From Streptomyces sp. NBC_01445 (GTDB lineage Bacteria; Actinomycetota; Actinomycetes; Streptomycetales; Streptomycetaceae), in the NCBI RefSeq assembly GCF_035918235.1, contig NZ_CP109485.1:1860001-1924000 (forward strand): a stretch of 64,000 nt of DNA, given 5' to 3'. The notes under the pieces are model-generated. The model did no database searches and had not been told where the DNA came from. It worked only from the letters and a program-made list of their open reading frames with translations. Shown in pieces: positions 1 through 8,798 of the stretch. Numbering within the stretch: the stretch's first letter is position 1; the number at the start of each line of letters is the position of its first letter. The position numbers and the translations under genes are program-made.

Positions 1-1443
1 GTGGTGCAGGCGTTCCGTTTCGCCCTGGACCCGAATGCGACTCAGGAATCCGCGCTGCGGTCGCACTGCGGGGCTGCTCGGGTCGCGTACAACTGGGCGG
101 TCGGCTGGGTGACGGCCTCGTGGTGGCAGCGGAAGGCGGAAGCCTCGTACTCGGTCGCCGAGGAGGAGCTGACGCCGTGGCGGCCGTGGTCGCTGCCCGC
201 GCTGCGTAAGGAGTTCAACCAGGTCAAGCGCACCGATCCGCGCTATGCCGACTGGTGGCACGAGAACTCCAAGGAGGCGTACAGCACCGGCCTGGCCAAC
301 GCGGCTGCCGCGTTCGACAACTACACGAAGTCGAAGAACGGCCGCCGCAAGGGCGCCCGCATGGGTACGCCACGTTTCAAGTCCAAGCGCAAGGCCCGTC
401 TTGCGTGCCGGTTCACCACCGGTAGCATCCGCGTGGCCGACGACCGTCACGTGACGCTGCCGGTGCTGGGAACCATCCGCACTCATGAGTCCACCGTCAA
501 GCTTCTGGCCCGCGTGCAGGCCGGTATGGCACGCATCCTGTCCGCGACGGTGCGGCATGAGCGGGGCCGCTGGTTCGTGTCCTTCCAGATGGAGGTCAAG
601 CGGGAGATCACCCGCGTGGCCCGTCCTGGTGTCGCCGTCGGTATCGACCTCGGGGTGAAGGTGCTCGCGGTGATGGCCGACAGTGCCGGGCAGATCGGTT
701 ACGTCGACAACCCCACGCACTACGAGGGCGAACAAAAGCGGCTGCGGCGTCTGTCCCGTCGTGTGTCGCGCCGCCAGGGGCCGGCCGTGCACGACCCCGC
801 GACCGGCAAGACCATCCGCCGGGAACCGTCGAAACGATGGGTCAAGGCGAACGCCGAACGCAACCGCGTGCACCACCGCGTGGCGAACCTCCGCGAAGAC
901 GCCCTGCACAAGCTCACCACCGCCGTGCGTGCCGAGTACGGCACCGTCGTGGTCGAAGACCTCAACGTCGCCGGGATGCTCCGCAACCGCCGTCTGGCAC
1001 GGAAGATCGCCGATGCCGGATTCGGAGAGATCCGCCGTCAGCTCACCTACAAAGGCCGGCGCAACGCCTGCCCCACGGTCGTCGCCTCGCGCTGGTACCC
1101 GTCCTCGAAAACCTGCTCGTCGTGCACGACAGTGAAAGCCAAACTGCCCCTGCACGTGCGAGTGTTCTCCTGCGACGCGTGCGGCCTGGTCATCGACCGG
1201 GACGAGAACGCCGCCCGCAACCTCGCCGACCTCGCATCGGCCGGCACAACCGGTACCGGAGTGGCCGGAGACCGGGGCACGCCCAGCGTGCCGAAACCGC
1301 GTGGAGCCGTCCAGAAGACCCGCGTCAGCCGGGCCGGCCGCAAAGCTGACCCGGTGCGGGCAGGTGGCGCAAAACCGCCCCACAGGCGGAAGGAACCGCG
1401 AGACCTTCAACAGGACACCACCGCCCAGCTCGGGCTGTGGTGA
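1..1443 (+). CDS. tnpB: TnpB-type RNA-guided nuclease (IS200/IS605 or IS607 class), copy 1
   Basis: TnpB proteins are transposon-encoded nucleases guided by an RNA made from the element's right end. The RuvC-like triad is visible: Asp in GIDLGVKVLAVMAD, Glu in VVVEDLNVAGM, and a final Asp in DRDENAARNL. A CxxC...CxxC zinc finger (CSSC, CDAC) precedes the last motif. Residues 1-40 form the usual N-terminal helical region with AYNWAV. At 480 residues it is longer than most TnpB because of a basic C-terminal tail. The frame begins at base 1 with GTG, so the true start may lie outside the window. No TnpA is seen next to it. It lies tail-to-tail with the conservon, 57 bases from the end of cvnD. 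Confidence 0.9.
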   Translation: MVQAFRFALDPNATQESALRSHCGAARVAYNWAVGWVTASWWQRKAEASYSVAEEELTPWRPWSLPALRKEFNQVKRTDPRYADWWHENSKEAYSTGLANAAAAFDNYTKSKNGRRKGARMGTPRFKSKRKARLACRFTTGSIRVADDRHVTLPVLGTIRTHESTVKLLARVQAGMARILSATVRHERGRWFVSFQMEVKREITRVARPGVAVGIDLGVKVLAVMADSAGQIGYVDNPTHYEGEQKRLRRLSRRVSRRQGPAVHDPATGKTIRREPSKRWVKANAERNRVHHRVANLREDALHKLTTAVRAEYGTVVVEDLNVAGMLRNRRLARKIADAGFGEIRRQLTYKGRRNACPTVVASRWYPSSKTCSSCTTVKAKLPLHVRVFSCDACGLVIDRDENAARNLADLASAGTTGTGVAGDRGTPSVPKPRGAVQKTRVSRAGRKADPVRAGGAKPPHRRKEPRDLQQDTTAQLGLW

Positions 1444-1461
1444 CACCGTTAAGGACCATCT

Positions 1462-1475
1462 GTGCGTAAACGCAC
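1462..1475 (+). repeat. Right-end-like hairpin of TnpB element 1
   Basis: A perfect 6-bp inverted repeat (GTGCGT, loop AA, ACGCAC) lies about 20 bases after the tnpB stop. Subterminal hairpins just past tnpB are typical of IS200/IS605 right ends and form part of the guide RNA scaffold. The element boundary is inferred and not proven. Confidence 0.45.
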
Positions 1476-1500
1476 GGATTGCTGAGATCTGACTATGACC

Positions 1501-2115
1501 TCAGCAACGGTCAGTTGGGGGTCGGATCCAAGGATCCAAGGCCAGTACGTGCTCGACCAAGGAGATCAGGACCTCCTTGCCGGAGTCCCGGTCGCGTACG
1601 TCGCACAGCAGCACCGGGGTGTCGGCGGTCAGGTCGAGGGCGCGCGCCACCGCATCTTGGCTGTGCGTTCGGATGCCGTCGAAGCAGTTCACAGCGACGA
1701 TGAAGGGGATGCCGCGGCTCTCGAAGTAGTCGATGGCGGGGAAGCAGTCCGCGAGACGGCGGGTGTCGGCGAGGACGACCGCGCCCAGGCAGCCCGTGGC
1801 CAACTCGTCCCAGACGAACCAGAAGCGGTCCTGGCCGGGGGTGCCGAAGAGGTAGAGGGCCAGTGTGTCGCGCAGGGTGATCCGGCCGAAGTCCATGGCG
1901 ACCGTCGTCGTGGACTTCGTGGCCACGCCCTCCAGGCTGTCCACCGGGCGTGAGGCCTCGGTGAGGGGTTCCTCGGTGCGCAGCGGGCGGATCTCACTGA
2001 CCGACTCCACCAGCGTGGTCTTCCCCACGCCGAAGCCGCCGGCGATCAGGAGCTTGAGAGCGGTGAAGTCGGCGGGCGCCGCGTGCGCGGCGCGGTCAGA
2101 GTGCACGGAGGCCAT
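1501..2115 (-). CDS. cvnD: Conservon G-protein CvnD (Ras-like GTPase)
   Basis: This small ATP/GTP-binding protein is the GTPase of the conservon, a membrane complex of CvnA to CvnD seen in streptomycetes. The P-loop GGFGVGKTTL is at residues 26-35, with a switch-region Thr in the EEPLTEAS segment and a DFG-type G3 region. A VNCFDG motif occupies the NKxD position. It is the last gene of the operon and overlaps cvnC by 20 bp, so translation is probably coupled. Some conservons carry a cytochrome P450 (cvnE) next; here the next gene is the convergent TnpB. The C-terminus (PWIRPPTDRC) lies at a short GGATCCAA repeat and may be altered. The family call is firm; the ligand and signal are unknown. 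Confidence 0.93.
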   Translation of the reverse strand: MASVHSDRAAHAAPADFTALKLLIAGGFGVGKTTLVESVSEIRPLRTEEPLTEASRPVDSLEGVATKSTTTVAMDFGRITLRDTLALYLFGTPGQDRFWFVWDELATGCLGAVVLADTRRLADCFPAIDYFESRGIPFIVAVNCFDGIRTHSQDAVARALDLTADTPVLLCDVRDRDSGKEVLISLVEHVLALDPWIRPPTDRC

Positions 2116-2533
2116 TGATCACTTCTCGCAGGAGGTGGGCGGAGACAGGTTCTTTCCCGGCGGCGGTGGACTCGGGCGGGGTGATACGGATCAGCCCTTG
2201 GGCGGTGAGGTCGCCGAGCAGGACGCGTACGACGCCGAGCGGCAGGCCCGAGTCCGAGGCCAAGTCCGCTACCGGGCGCGGCCCTTGGGCGCATTGGGCC
2301 AGCAGGCTGCGCTGCTCGGGCGGGATCGGGCCGCGCGGGGTGGCGGCCGTGGAGCGGACGATCGCCATCAGGTCGACGCGTTCCGCGCCGTTGTCCGTAC
2401 GCGCGCGGCCCGCGGTCATGGCGTAGAGGCGGACCAGAGGGCCGGCCTCCGCGTCATAGCGGTCGGTCCAGGGGTCGGGGTCCCGGTCGGCGGCGTCGGG
2501 CGTCGGTCGGCGGCCGGATGGCAGGTCGGTCAC
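2096..2533 (-). CDS. cvnC: Conservon protein CvnC (DUF742)
   Basis: A DUF742 protein of 145 residues, the normal length. The N-terminal 35 residues are polar and Asp/Pro-rich. The rest is a winged-helix-like fold with PVADLASDSGLPLGVVRVLLGDL and a beta segment GLIRITPP. The family is always encoded between a roadblock protein and the small GTPase, as here. The ATG overlaps the end of cvnB by 4 bp and the stop region overlaps cvnD by 20 bp. By analogy with studied conservons it is a cytoplasmic partner of the membrane sensor complex. No enzymatic role can be read from it. Confidence 0.93.
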   Translation of the reverse strand: MTDLPSGRRPTPDAADRDPDPWTDRYDAEAGPLVRLYAMTAGRARTDNGAERVDLMAIVRSTAATPRGPIPPEQRSLLAQCAQGPRPVADLASDSGLPLGVVRVLLGDLTAQGLIRITPPESTAAGKEPVSAHLLREVINGLRAL

Positions 2534-3003
2534 GACGTCCCGCCGTCCGGCGTCGGGGCGCCGTCCGTCCTCGCGGGTACGGCGAGGTGCTCACGTACAC
2601 GCTCGACCAGCAGGGCCATCTCGTAGGCCACGAGGCCGATATCGGCGTGCCCGTCTGTGAACACCGCGATGCAGGATCCGTCGCCGGCGGCGACCACGAA
2701 GAGGAAGCCACCGTGCAGCTCGACCATCGTCTGGACGACGCCGCCCGCGTCGAAGTGGCGGCCCGCGCCCTTGGCGAGGGAGTGGAACCCGGAGGCGATG
2801 GCGGCGAAACGCTCGGACTCGTCACGCCCCAGGGCGTGGGAGGCGCCGACGCACAGGCCGTCGGTGGAAAGCATGACCACGTACCGGACCTCCGCGACAC
2901 GGTCGACCAGGTCGTCGAGGAGCCAGTCGACAGCGCCCGCGCCACCCGTGCCATGGTCGTCGGGGTTGTCACCGAGGTTCGTGACGGTGAAGGTCGGGGT
3001 CAT
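2530..3003 (-). CDS. cvnB: Conservon roadblock/LC7 protein CvnB
   Basis: Roadblock/LC7-domain protein of 157 residues. It has the typical DWLLDDLVDRVAEVRYVVML start of the fold and the SxDGL motif (LSTDGLCVGAS), with FAAIASGFHSLAKGAG in the middle helix. Roadblock proteins bind small GTPases and here should act on CvnD as a MglB-like partner. It overlaps cvnA by 4 bp and cvnC by 4 bp. The 20-residue N-terminal arm carries an Asp/Gly-rich segment. Confidence 0.94.
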   Translation of the reverse strand: MTPTFTVTNLGDNPDDHGTGGAGAVDWLLDDLVDRVAEVRYVVMLSTDGLCVGASHALGRDESERFAAIASGFHSLAKGAGRHFDAGGVVQTMVELHGGFLFVVAAGDGSCIAVFTDGHADIGLVAYEMALLVERVREHLAVPARTDGAPTPDGGTS

Positions 3004-5438
3004 CGGTTTCGGAATCCTTCTTCGGTCGCGGTGTGAGGGTGGGGCGCGGCATGCGGGGCGCCGGACGGGCTCCCGGGGGCGGACGGTGTGCCCGGCTCGC
3101 TCCGAGTCGCGGACGCGCGGCGCCGTCCGGAGCGCAGGGACGCCATCGTGGCGCGCGCGGCCTCCGGGGATCGGACGGCCGGGCCCTGGGCCGGCTGCGG
3201 ACCAGTGCCCGTGTTCTCGTCGTCGCGCAGTTCGGGGGCGAGGCTGGCCTGGCGCACCCGGCGCGGCAGACCGTCCTCGGAGTCATCGCTCGAGGTGGCT
3301 TCCGCGGTGAGGGCGAGCGAGGGCTGCGTCGGCTGGGGGGCCGCGTGGCGGGCCCGAGTGGGGAGTTGGAGGGGCGCAGGGTGAGTGAGCGGTGGCTCGG
3401 GCTCACGCTCCGGTCGGGGGATCAGTTCCTGTTCGGGGCGCTGCTGTGCCGGTAGGGGAGGGGCGACCGGATCAGAGGCCGGTATGTGACCGGACGCCCG
3501 CGGCTCCGGCTCCGGCAGGGGCCGCAAGCCTGGGTGCGGTGCCTCCAGAAGCTGCTGCGGAACGAAGACGACGGCGGTGACGCCGCCGTAGACCGAGCGG
3601 CGCAGGGTGACGTCCACGTGCTGGCGCTCGGCGAGGCGGTTGACGACGAACAGGCCGAGCCGACGCGAGTCGAGGAGGTCGATGTCCGCGGTCCGGATCT
3701 TCTCGTTGGCCGCGGCGAGCGCCTCGTCGCCCATGCCGAGACCGCGGTCCTCGATCTCCAGCACGGCACCGGCCCCGACCTCCTCTCCGCGCACCACCAC
3801 GGGGGTGTGCGGGGGCGAGAACGCGGCGGCGTTCTCCGTGAGTTCGGCAATCAGGTGGACAAGGTCGGCCACCGCCGTGCCTGCCAGGCGCAGATCGGGG
3901 ATGTCGTGCAGTTGGACGCGGTCGATGTCGGCGGTCTCCGCGATGCCCGCGCGTACGGCGTCGATCAGCGGGACCGGGTTGCGCCAGGCACGGCCGGGCG
4001 CGGAGCCGGACAGGATGAGCAGGGACTCGGCGTGGCGGCGCATCCTGGTCGTCAGGTGGTCCAGACGGAACAGGTCTTCCAGGTCCGAGGGGTTCTCGGT
4101 GCGGCGCTCCATCGCGTCGAGGAGCTCCAGCTGGCGGTGGAGCAGCACCTGGCTGCGGCGGGCGAGGCTGACGTAGACGCCGGAGACTCCGGTGAGGACG
4201 GCGGCGCGGCCCGCGACGGCGCGCAGGGCGGCCCGCTGCACGGTGGTCAGCGCCGCGCCGACCTGGCCGATCTCGTCCCGGATGGGGGTGCGGGCGAGCG
4301 GGGCCTCGGCGTCGAGGTCGAGGTCGTCGCCACCGTGGATGCGGCGGATCGCGGCCGGCAGCCGATTGGCGGCGAGCTCCAGAGCGGAGTTCCGCAGTCC
4401 GGTGAGGTCGTCGACCAGGCCGCGCCCGATACGTACGGAGAGCAGCAGTGAGAGGACCACACCGAGCAGGCCGAGGGCCACCGCCAGGCCCGAGCTTCCC
4501 AGAGTCGCAAGGGAGTACGGCTCCGCGTCGGCGCCCGTGTCGACGGTGCCCCGCTCCGCTGCGGCAAGCCCGGCCAGGGTGTGTCCCGCGAGGGAGTGCC
4601 ACTCCCTCGCCGGCACGGCGGACACGGCCCCTTCCTCGCCGGCGTCGAGGACGGCGTCCTGAGCGGTGGCGAGTTCGGTGGCGCTGTGAGAGGCGAGAAC
4701 GGCGCGGTAGCGGGCGGCACCCTCGGCCCGCAGGTCGGGCACCGCTGCCTTGGTGAGCCCGCGCTGCTGGGCGATGTCGCCGATGAACGCGCGGTACTGG
4801 CCGGCGGACATGGTGCCGCTCGCCTGCGCAGCACCGAGCACGGCATCCTGGCGGCTCAACGCCTCGCGGGCACGGGCCAGTTCGAGGACGGTGCGGGTGT
4901 TGGAGGCGCGGTCGGGGCGGTCGGCGCCCGCGAGCCCGGCGCGCACCGCAAAGGCCCGGTCGACGGACGTGCTGTAGCCGGAGAACACGGCGGCGGAGTC
5001 GTGGGGAGTCTCTCGCTGCTCGGGGAGAGACCCCGCGCTCTTGAGCAGAGCACTGATCCGGTCGGGCAGCTGGGCGTCGAGGGCCGCAAGATCGGTGCTG
5101 CTGGAGCGGATGCCCGCGCGCAGAGCGGCGACGGCCTTGTCCGTGCGGGACTGGGCGGCATCGAAGTCACGGCGGGCAGATGGGCCGGGAGCGGCCCGGA
5201 ACTTCAGGGCGGCGGCACGCTCGTCCTGGACCGTGGTGGTGAAGTCCGCGATCGGCTTCACCAGGGCCGAGTTGATCTGCCGCAACTGCTCGGTGGACGA
5301 GACCTGCGACGCGGTGGTGACGGCAGCGTGCCCCCACAGGGCCATCAGCGAGAGGACCGGCACCGTCAGCAGGGTGACGACCTTCGCTCGGATCGACTTG
5401 GGGCGCCACCGTTCGGGCAGCGGAAGGCGTGCGGGCAT
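3000..5438 (-). CDS. cvnA: Conservon sensor CvnA (nitrate-sensor-like receptor with HATPase domain)
   Basis: This is the membrane sensor of the conservon. The chosen ATG at 5438 begins MPARLPLPERW and has AAGGAG just upstream; a longer reading frame to 5540 has no such site. A first membrane segment (about residues 20-40) precedes a ~270-residue extracytoplasmic helical domain of the nitrate/nitrite-sensing type. A second membrane segment (GLAVALGLLGVVLSLLLSV) leads into a HAMP-like linker. A HATPase_c domain follows with an N-box (AELTENAAAFSPP) and a G-box (DRGLGMGDEAL). No clear phospho-acceptor His box is seen, as is usual for CvnA. The last ~190 residues are Pro/Glu/Arg-rich and disordered. 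It heads the operon. Confidence 0.93.
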   Translation of the reverse strand: MPARLPLPERWRPKSIRAKVVTLLTVPVLSLMALWGHAAVTTASQVSSTEQLRQINSALVKPIADFTTTVQDERAAALKFRAAPGPSARRDFDAAQSRTDKAVAALRAGIRSSSTDLAALDAQLPDRISALLKSAGSLPEQRETPHDSAAVFSGYSTSVDRAFAVRAGLAGADRPDRASNTRTVLELARAREALSRQDAVLGAAQASGTMSAGQYRAFIGDIAQQRGLTKAAVPDLRAEGAARYRAVLASHSATELATAQDAVLDAGEEGAVSAVPAREWHSLAGHTLAGLAAAERGTVDTGADAEPYSLATLGSSGLAVALGLLGVVLSLLLSVRIGRGLVDDLTGLRNSALELAANRLPAAIRRIHGGDDLDLDAEAPLARTPIRDEIGQVGAALTTVQRAALRAVAGRAAVLTGVSGVYVSLARRSQVLLHRQLELLDAMERRTENPSDLEDLFRLDHLTTRMRRHAESLLILSGSAPGRAWRNPVPLIDAVRAGIAETADIDRVQLHDIPDLRLAGTAVADLVHLIAELTENAAAFSPPHTPVVVRGEEVGAGAVLEIEDRGLGMGDEALAAANEKIRTADIDLLDSRRLGLFVVNRLAERQHVDVTLRRSVYGGVTAVVFVPQQLLEAPHPGLRPLPEPEPRASGHIPASDPVAPPLPAQQRPEQELIPRPEREPEPPLTHPAPLQLPTRARHAAPQPTQPSLALTAEATSSDDSEDGLPRRVRQASLAPELRDDENTGTGPQPAQGPAVRSPEAARATMASLRSGRRRASATRSEPGTPSAPGSPSGAPHAAPHPHTATEEGFRNR

Positions 5439-5572
5439 GACCAGGGATCTCCTTGGCGGTGCAGGAGTGTTGAGGGCGCGCGAAGTGGCGTTCGGCCCGG
5501 GGAACGGTGGCGGCCTGCGGCGTGGCGAGAAATGCGCCACGGAGATGACGCAGGCGGCTCAGGGAATCCGGA

Positions 5573-6355
5573 TCAGGCGACCGGAAGCTCGACCTCGTGC
5601 AGCGGCCGGGCCGCGGCCTCGCCCTCGGCGCGCTCCCGCGCCGTCGGGGACAGAGCCACGAAGGCGCAGGTGAGGAAGAGGAAGGAACCGAGGACCACGG
5701 CGAGCGGCAGGATGAACGCGGTAGCGCTCGCGCCCGGCAGAGGTGCGTTGCTCGCATGCACGTCCACGGTGACCGCGGCCATGCCGGTGTAGTGCATGCT
5801 GCTCACCGCGAGCCCCATCACGAGGGCGGCGACGGCGGCGACGGCCGGGCCCCGCACGGAGAGCGCGGCCCACAGCGCGGCGGATGCCGCAGCGATCGCG
5901 ATGACGACGGAGGCGGTGACGACAGCCGGGCTGTACGAGATCGTGCCGTTGAGCTCTACGGCGGCCATGCCGATGTAGTGCATCGCGGCCACACCCAGTC
6001 CGGTGCCGACGCCACCGAACAGGATGGAGCGCACGCGGGACTTGCCATATCCGGCGGTGAAGACTCCGGCGCCGACGACAGCGATGGCGACGAGGAGGCT
6101 GAGCAGAGTGAGCGGGATGTCGTAGCGGATCGCGGTGCCGTCGACGGCGTAGCCGAGCATCGCGATGAAGTGCATGGTCCAGATTCCGGCACCGATCGCG
6201 ATCGACGCGCTGACCAGCCAGTTCCTTTTGGACCGTCCCCCAGCTGTCAGGGCGCGCACCGTGCAGCGCAATCCCAGCGCGGATCCGACGACGGCCATGG
6301 CGTACGACAGGACCGGTGTGGCCCAGCCTCCGGCCATGTGGTGCATGTGACCCAC
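5573..6355 (-). CDS. MHYT-domain membrane sensor protein
   Basis: Integral membrane protein of about 260 residues with three copies of the MHYT-type motif: MHFIAMLGY, MHYIGMAAV and MHYTGMAAV. MHYT domains have about seven helices and are proposed to bind a metal and sense a diatomic gas or redox signal. No GGDEF, EAL or kinase output domain is attached, so it may signal through a partner. The GTG at 6355 is chosen because AGAGGAAA lies just upstream; the ATG at 6346 is too far from that site. It lies 135 bp upstream of cvnA on the same strand, so it may feed the conservon, though that is inference. Confidence 0.85.
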   Translation of the reverse strand: MGHMHHMAGGWATPVLSYAMAVVGSALGLRCTVRALTAGGRSKRNWLVSASIAIGAGIWTMHFIAMLGYAVDGTAIRYDIPLTLLSLLVAIAVVGAGVFTAGYGKSRVRSILFGGVGTGLGVAAMHYIGMAAVELNGTISYSPAVVTASVVIAIAAASAALWAALSVRGPAVAAVAALVMGLAVSSMHYTGMAAVTVDVHASNAPLPGASATAFILPLAVVLGSFLFLTCAFVALSPTARERAEGEAAARPLHEVELPVA

Positions 6356-6753
6356 GGGTTTCCTCTCACTGTGCTGTGTCGGCCCCCCGGCGACCGGGAC
6401 GCTAGCACGCAGTGGATCTCTGTCCATGGGGACCGGAAATGCGCCTGCAGGCGGGTTACTGGACGGTAAAGCCCTGGTTCAACGGCCTTTCGCGCATCGG
6501 CTCTTCATATCTCGCCCACATAGGTGCGACTCTTGTCACGCCGCACATCGAAGCGCTTCAGACACCCTGGACGAGACGCTCAGGTCGGGATGTGTGGGAC
6601 ATACCCGCTTAACTGAAGGCGGGGCTGGCTGCGCTGGAGTTGAGAGCGGCTGACTCGGTACCGGCCTGCCCTCCCGCCCAGCCGGCGCAGCTGCCGCACG
6701 GCGCTTTGCGCGGCGTCCCGAGGGGCAGCGCAGGCTCCGCCGGGGTGCAACAC
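6356..6753. other. Non-coding stretch, nothing identified
   Basis: About 400 bases between the MHYT gene and the terminator of the esterase gene. Short open frames on both strands lack ribosome sites and recognisable sequence. It should hold the promoter of the MHYT gene near its right side. Confidence 0.5.
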
Positions 6754-6788
6754 GCGGCGGCTTCACCGGGTGAAGGGGAAGCCGCCGC
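6754..6788 (-). terminator. Hairpin terminator after the esterase gene
   Basis: A perfect 11-bp inverted repeat (GCGGCGGCTTC / GAAGCCGCCGC) with a 13-base loop lies 17 bases past the stop of the minus-strand esterase gene. An alternative nested 7-bp hairpin (CTTCACC/GGTGAAG) lies in its centre. There is no U-tract, as is common in Streptomyces. Confidence 0.7.
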
Positions 6789-6804
6789 CGCGCCGTTGGG
6801 TCCG

Positions 6805-8310
6805 TCAGGACGGGCAGCCGGAGTCGGCGATCACGAAGGTGCCGGGCGAGGTTTCTTGCAGGGTGTGGGTGACGTAGAGGTTGTACAGGCCCATGTTCTG
6901 GTTGGAGCCGTTGGCATAGACGTAGCCGAGGCTCTGGTGGGCGCGTCCGGCGGCGACCTGGTTGTAGTTGTTGTCTGTGTAGCACTTGTGGGTGGCACCG
7001 GTCGTGGTCGCCTGCGCCGACGTGGAGGACGCGCCTACGGCCCCGGAGGCGTCCACGGCGGCGACGGTGTAGCTGTACGTCGTGCCGGGGGCGAGCCCGG
7101 TGTCGGTGAACGAGGTCGAGGAAGGCGAGCCGACCTGGCTGCCGCCGCGGTAGACCCGGTAGGAAGCTGCTCCGTCGACGGCGGTCCAGGACAAGGACGC
7201 CGAGGTGTCGTTGGTGGCGGTGACGCTGAGCCCGGACGGCGCGGGCAAGGAGCCACCGCCGTCGGTGGCGTCGAGGCCCCAGGAGTGTCCGATCCAGTAC
7301 GAGGCGCAGATGTTCGTGTCCGGCAGGTACTGGCCGGCCGTGCCGCACTGGGTGGCCCCGGCGCCGGGGTCGACGGCCTGCCCGTGCGACATGCCCGTAA
7401 TGCTGTACGACTCGACGACGCCGCGGCCGGAGGCGTCCCGGTAGACCTTGTGCGGGTAACCCTGCACGGTGTCGCTGACGTCGGCCGTGGCGTCGGTGCC
7501 ATGGACGTTGGCCCACTGCTCCACGAGCTCGGTCATGTTCATCGGCGCCACAGTGGTGTCCTGGGATCCCTGCCACACGGCCACCGTCGGATAAGGGCCG
7601 CTGTAGCCGGGGTAGGCCGCGCGGACCTTGTCGCCCCACTGCTGCGGGGTGAGGTTGGTGCCGGGGTTCATACAGGTCAGGCCGTCGGTGACGGTGCGGG
7701 CGCAGTCGAAGGGAAGGCCGGCGGCCACCGCGGCGCCGGAGAAGACGTCCGGGTAGGAGGCCGCCATGACCGCAGTCATCGCCCCGCCTGCGGACAGGCC
7801 GGTGACGTAGACACGTGTGGGGTCGGTCCCGTAGTCGGCCGCCATCTTGTCGACCATCTGCTTGATGGACAGGGCCTCGCCCTGGCCGCGCGAGAAGTCG
7901 GACGACTGGAACCAGTTGAAGCACGAGTTGGCGTTGTTGGCGCTCTTCTGCTGGGGCAGCACCAGCGCGAAGCCCCAGACATCGGCCCACTTGGTCCAGC
8001 CGGTCTCGCCGTCGAACGCCGAGGCCGACTGGGTACAGCCGTGCATGGCGACAACCAGCGGGCGCCCGGACGGCAATCCGTCGGGGACATAGCGGAACAT
8101 CTGCAGGCTACCGGGGTTGGAGCCGAAGCTGGTCACCTCTTGCAGGGACGCGGCCTGCGCCGGTACCGGGGACAGCAGCCCCAGGGTGAGTGCGATGACG
8201 GACAGCACCAGTGCGACGGCGGACCCGGAGCGCGGCCGCCATCCTCGGCCGGCGGACCGCCTCCCGCGTCGGAAGCGGCGCCGCGAGGATTGAGGGGAAG
8301 CAGGATGCAT
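6805..8310 (-). CDS. Secreted PHB/PHA depolymerase-family esterase with FN3 domain
   Basis: Secreted alpha/beta-hydrolase of the esterase-PHB family. The ATG at 8310 gives an Arg-rich n-region, a hydrophobic core (ALVLSVIALTLGLL) and an AQA-like cleavage site. The catalytic domain has the lipase box GLSAGGAM, an oxyanion segment MHGCTQSASAFD, a DTTVAP segment and a C-terminal His in GMSHG. A fibronectin type III domain follows (APSGLSVTATNDTSASLSW to the ATTTG end). A ~60-residue C-terminal domain with CYTDNNYNQVAAGRAH probably binds polymer. The substrate could be polyhydroxyalkanoate or a plant ester (feruloyl or acetyl xylan), since this family covers both. It is monocistronic, with its own terminator. 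Confidence 0.88.
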   Translation of the reverse strand: MHPASPQSSRRRFRRGRRSAGRGWRPRSGSAVALVLSVIALTLGLLSPVPAQAASLQEVTSFGSNPGSLQMFRYVPDGLPSGRPLVVAMHGCTQSASAFDGETGWTKWADVWGFALVLPQQKSANNANSCFNWFQSSDFSRGQGEALSIKQMVDKMAADYGTDPTRVYVTGLSAGGAMTAVMAASYPDVFSGAAVAAGLPFDCARTVTDGLTCMNPGTNLTPQQWGDKVRAAYPGYSGPYPTVAVWQGSQDTTVAPMNMTELVEQWANVHGTDATADVSDTVQGYPHKVYRDASGRGVVESYSITGMSHGQAVDPGAGATQCGTAGQYLPDTNICASYWIGHSWGLDATDGGGSLPAPSGLSVTATNDTSASLSWTAVDGAASYRVYRGGSQVGSPSSTSFTDTGLAPGTTYSYTVAAVDASGAVGASSTSAQATTTGATHKCYTDNNYNQVAAGRAHQSLGYVYANGSNQNMGLYNLYVTHTLQETSPGTFVIADSGCPS

Positions 8311-8798
8311 CGTGCCACCAGGTGATCGCGATGGATGGGGAGAGGGACAACCCCCGGCCCTGGCCGGCCGGCCGGCACCGAACAGCGGCACACGTCCCGG
8401 GAGTTACGGGGACGTTACGTCCGGCCGGCCGGCGACAGTAATGGTGACGCGCCCCACCTCGAAGGGGTGCGGGCTGTGGGCCGTCACCGTTGCGCCACTC
8501 GGGAAGGCCACGGCGGCGGATGAATGTGCCTGATGCCGTCGCATGGCCTCGCCTGCGGCACGAGGGTGCGGACCCGGTACGCAAGGCCCGACCCCGTGAC
8601 GGCGGCGGTGACGTCGGGCGGGCCCTGGAAGACGCCCAGGCCGGCACAAGGGATTTCGACCCCGTTGTTCAGCGTAAGCGCAGTATTTGTTGTGGTTTGT
8701 CGCTAAATTGCACGGCGGTGGCTCGCACTCCGAGCGGGGACCGTGCGAGATGCGGTCGGCCGGATCGGTCGAGGCGCGCGATGACCTTGGAGGCGAAA
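8311..8798. other. Intergenic region between divergent esterase and nadK genes
   Basis: About 490 bases with no supportable gene. It contains GGCCGGCCGG-type repeats near 8365-8440 and an A/T-richer stretch near 8670-8710. It should contain divergent promoters for the esterase (left) and NAD kinase (right), but I cannot pick the boxes with confidence. Confidence 0.4.

Noticed and set aside
6640..8325. A 561-codon plus-strand frame opposite the esterase gene
   Set aside because: Val/Gly/Arg-rich antisense reading without recognisable motifs; the minus-strand esterase has a signal peptide and lipase box.
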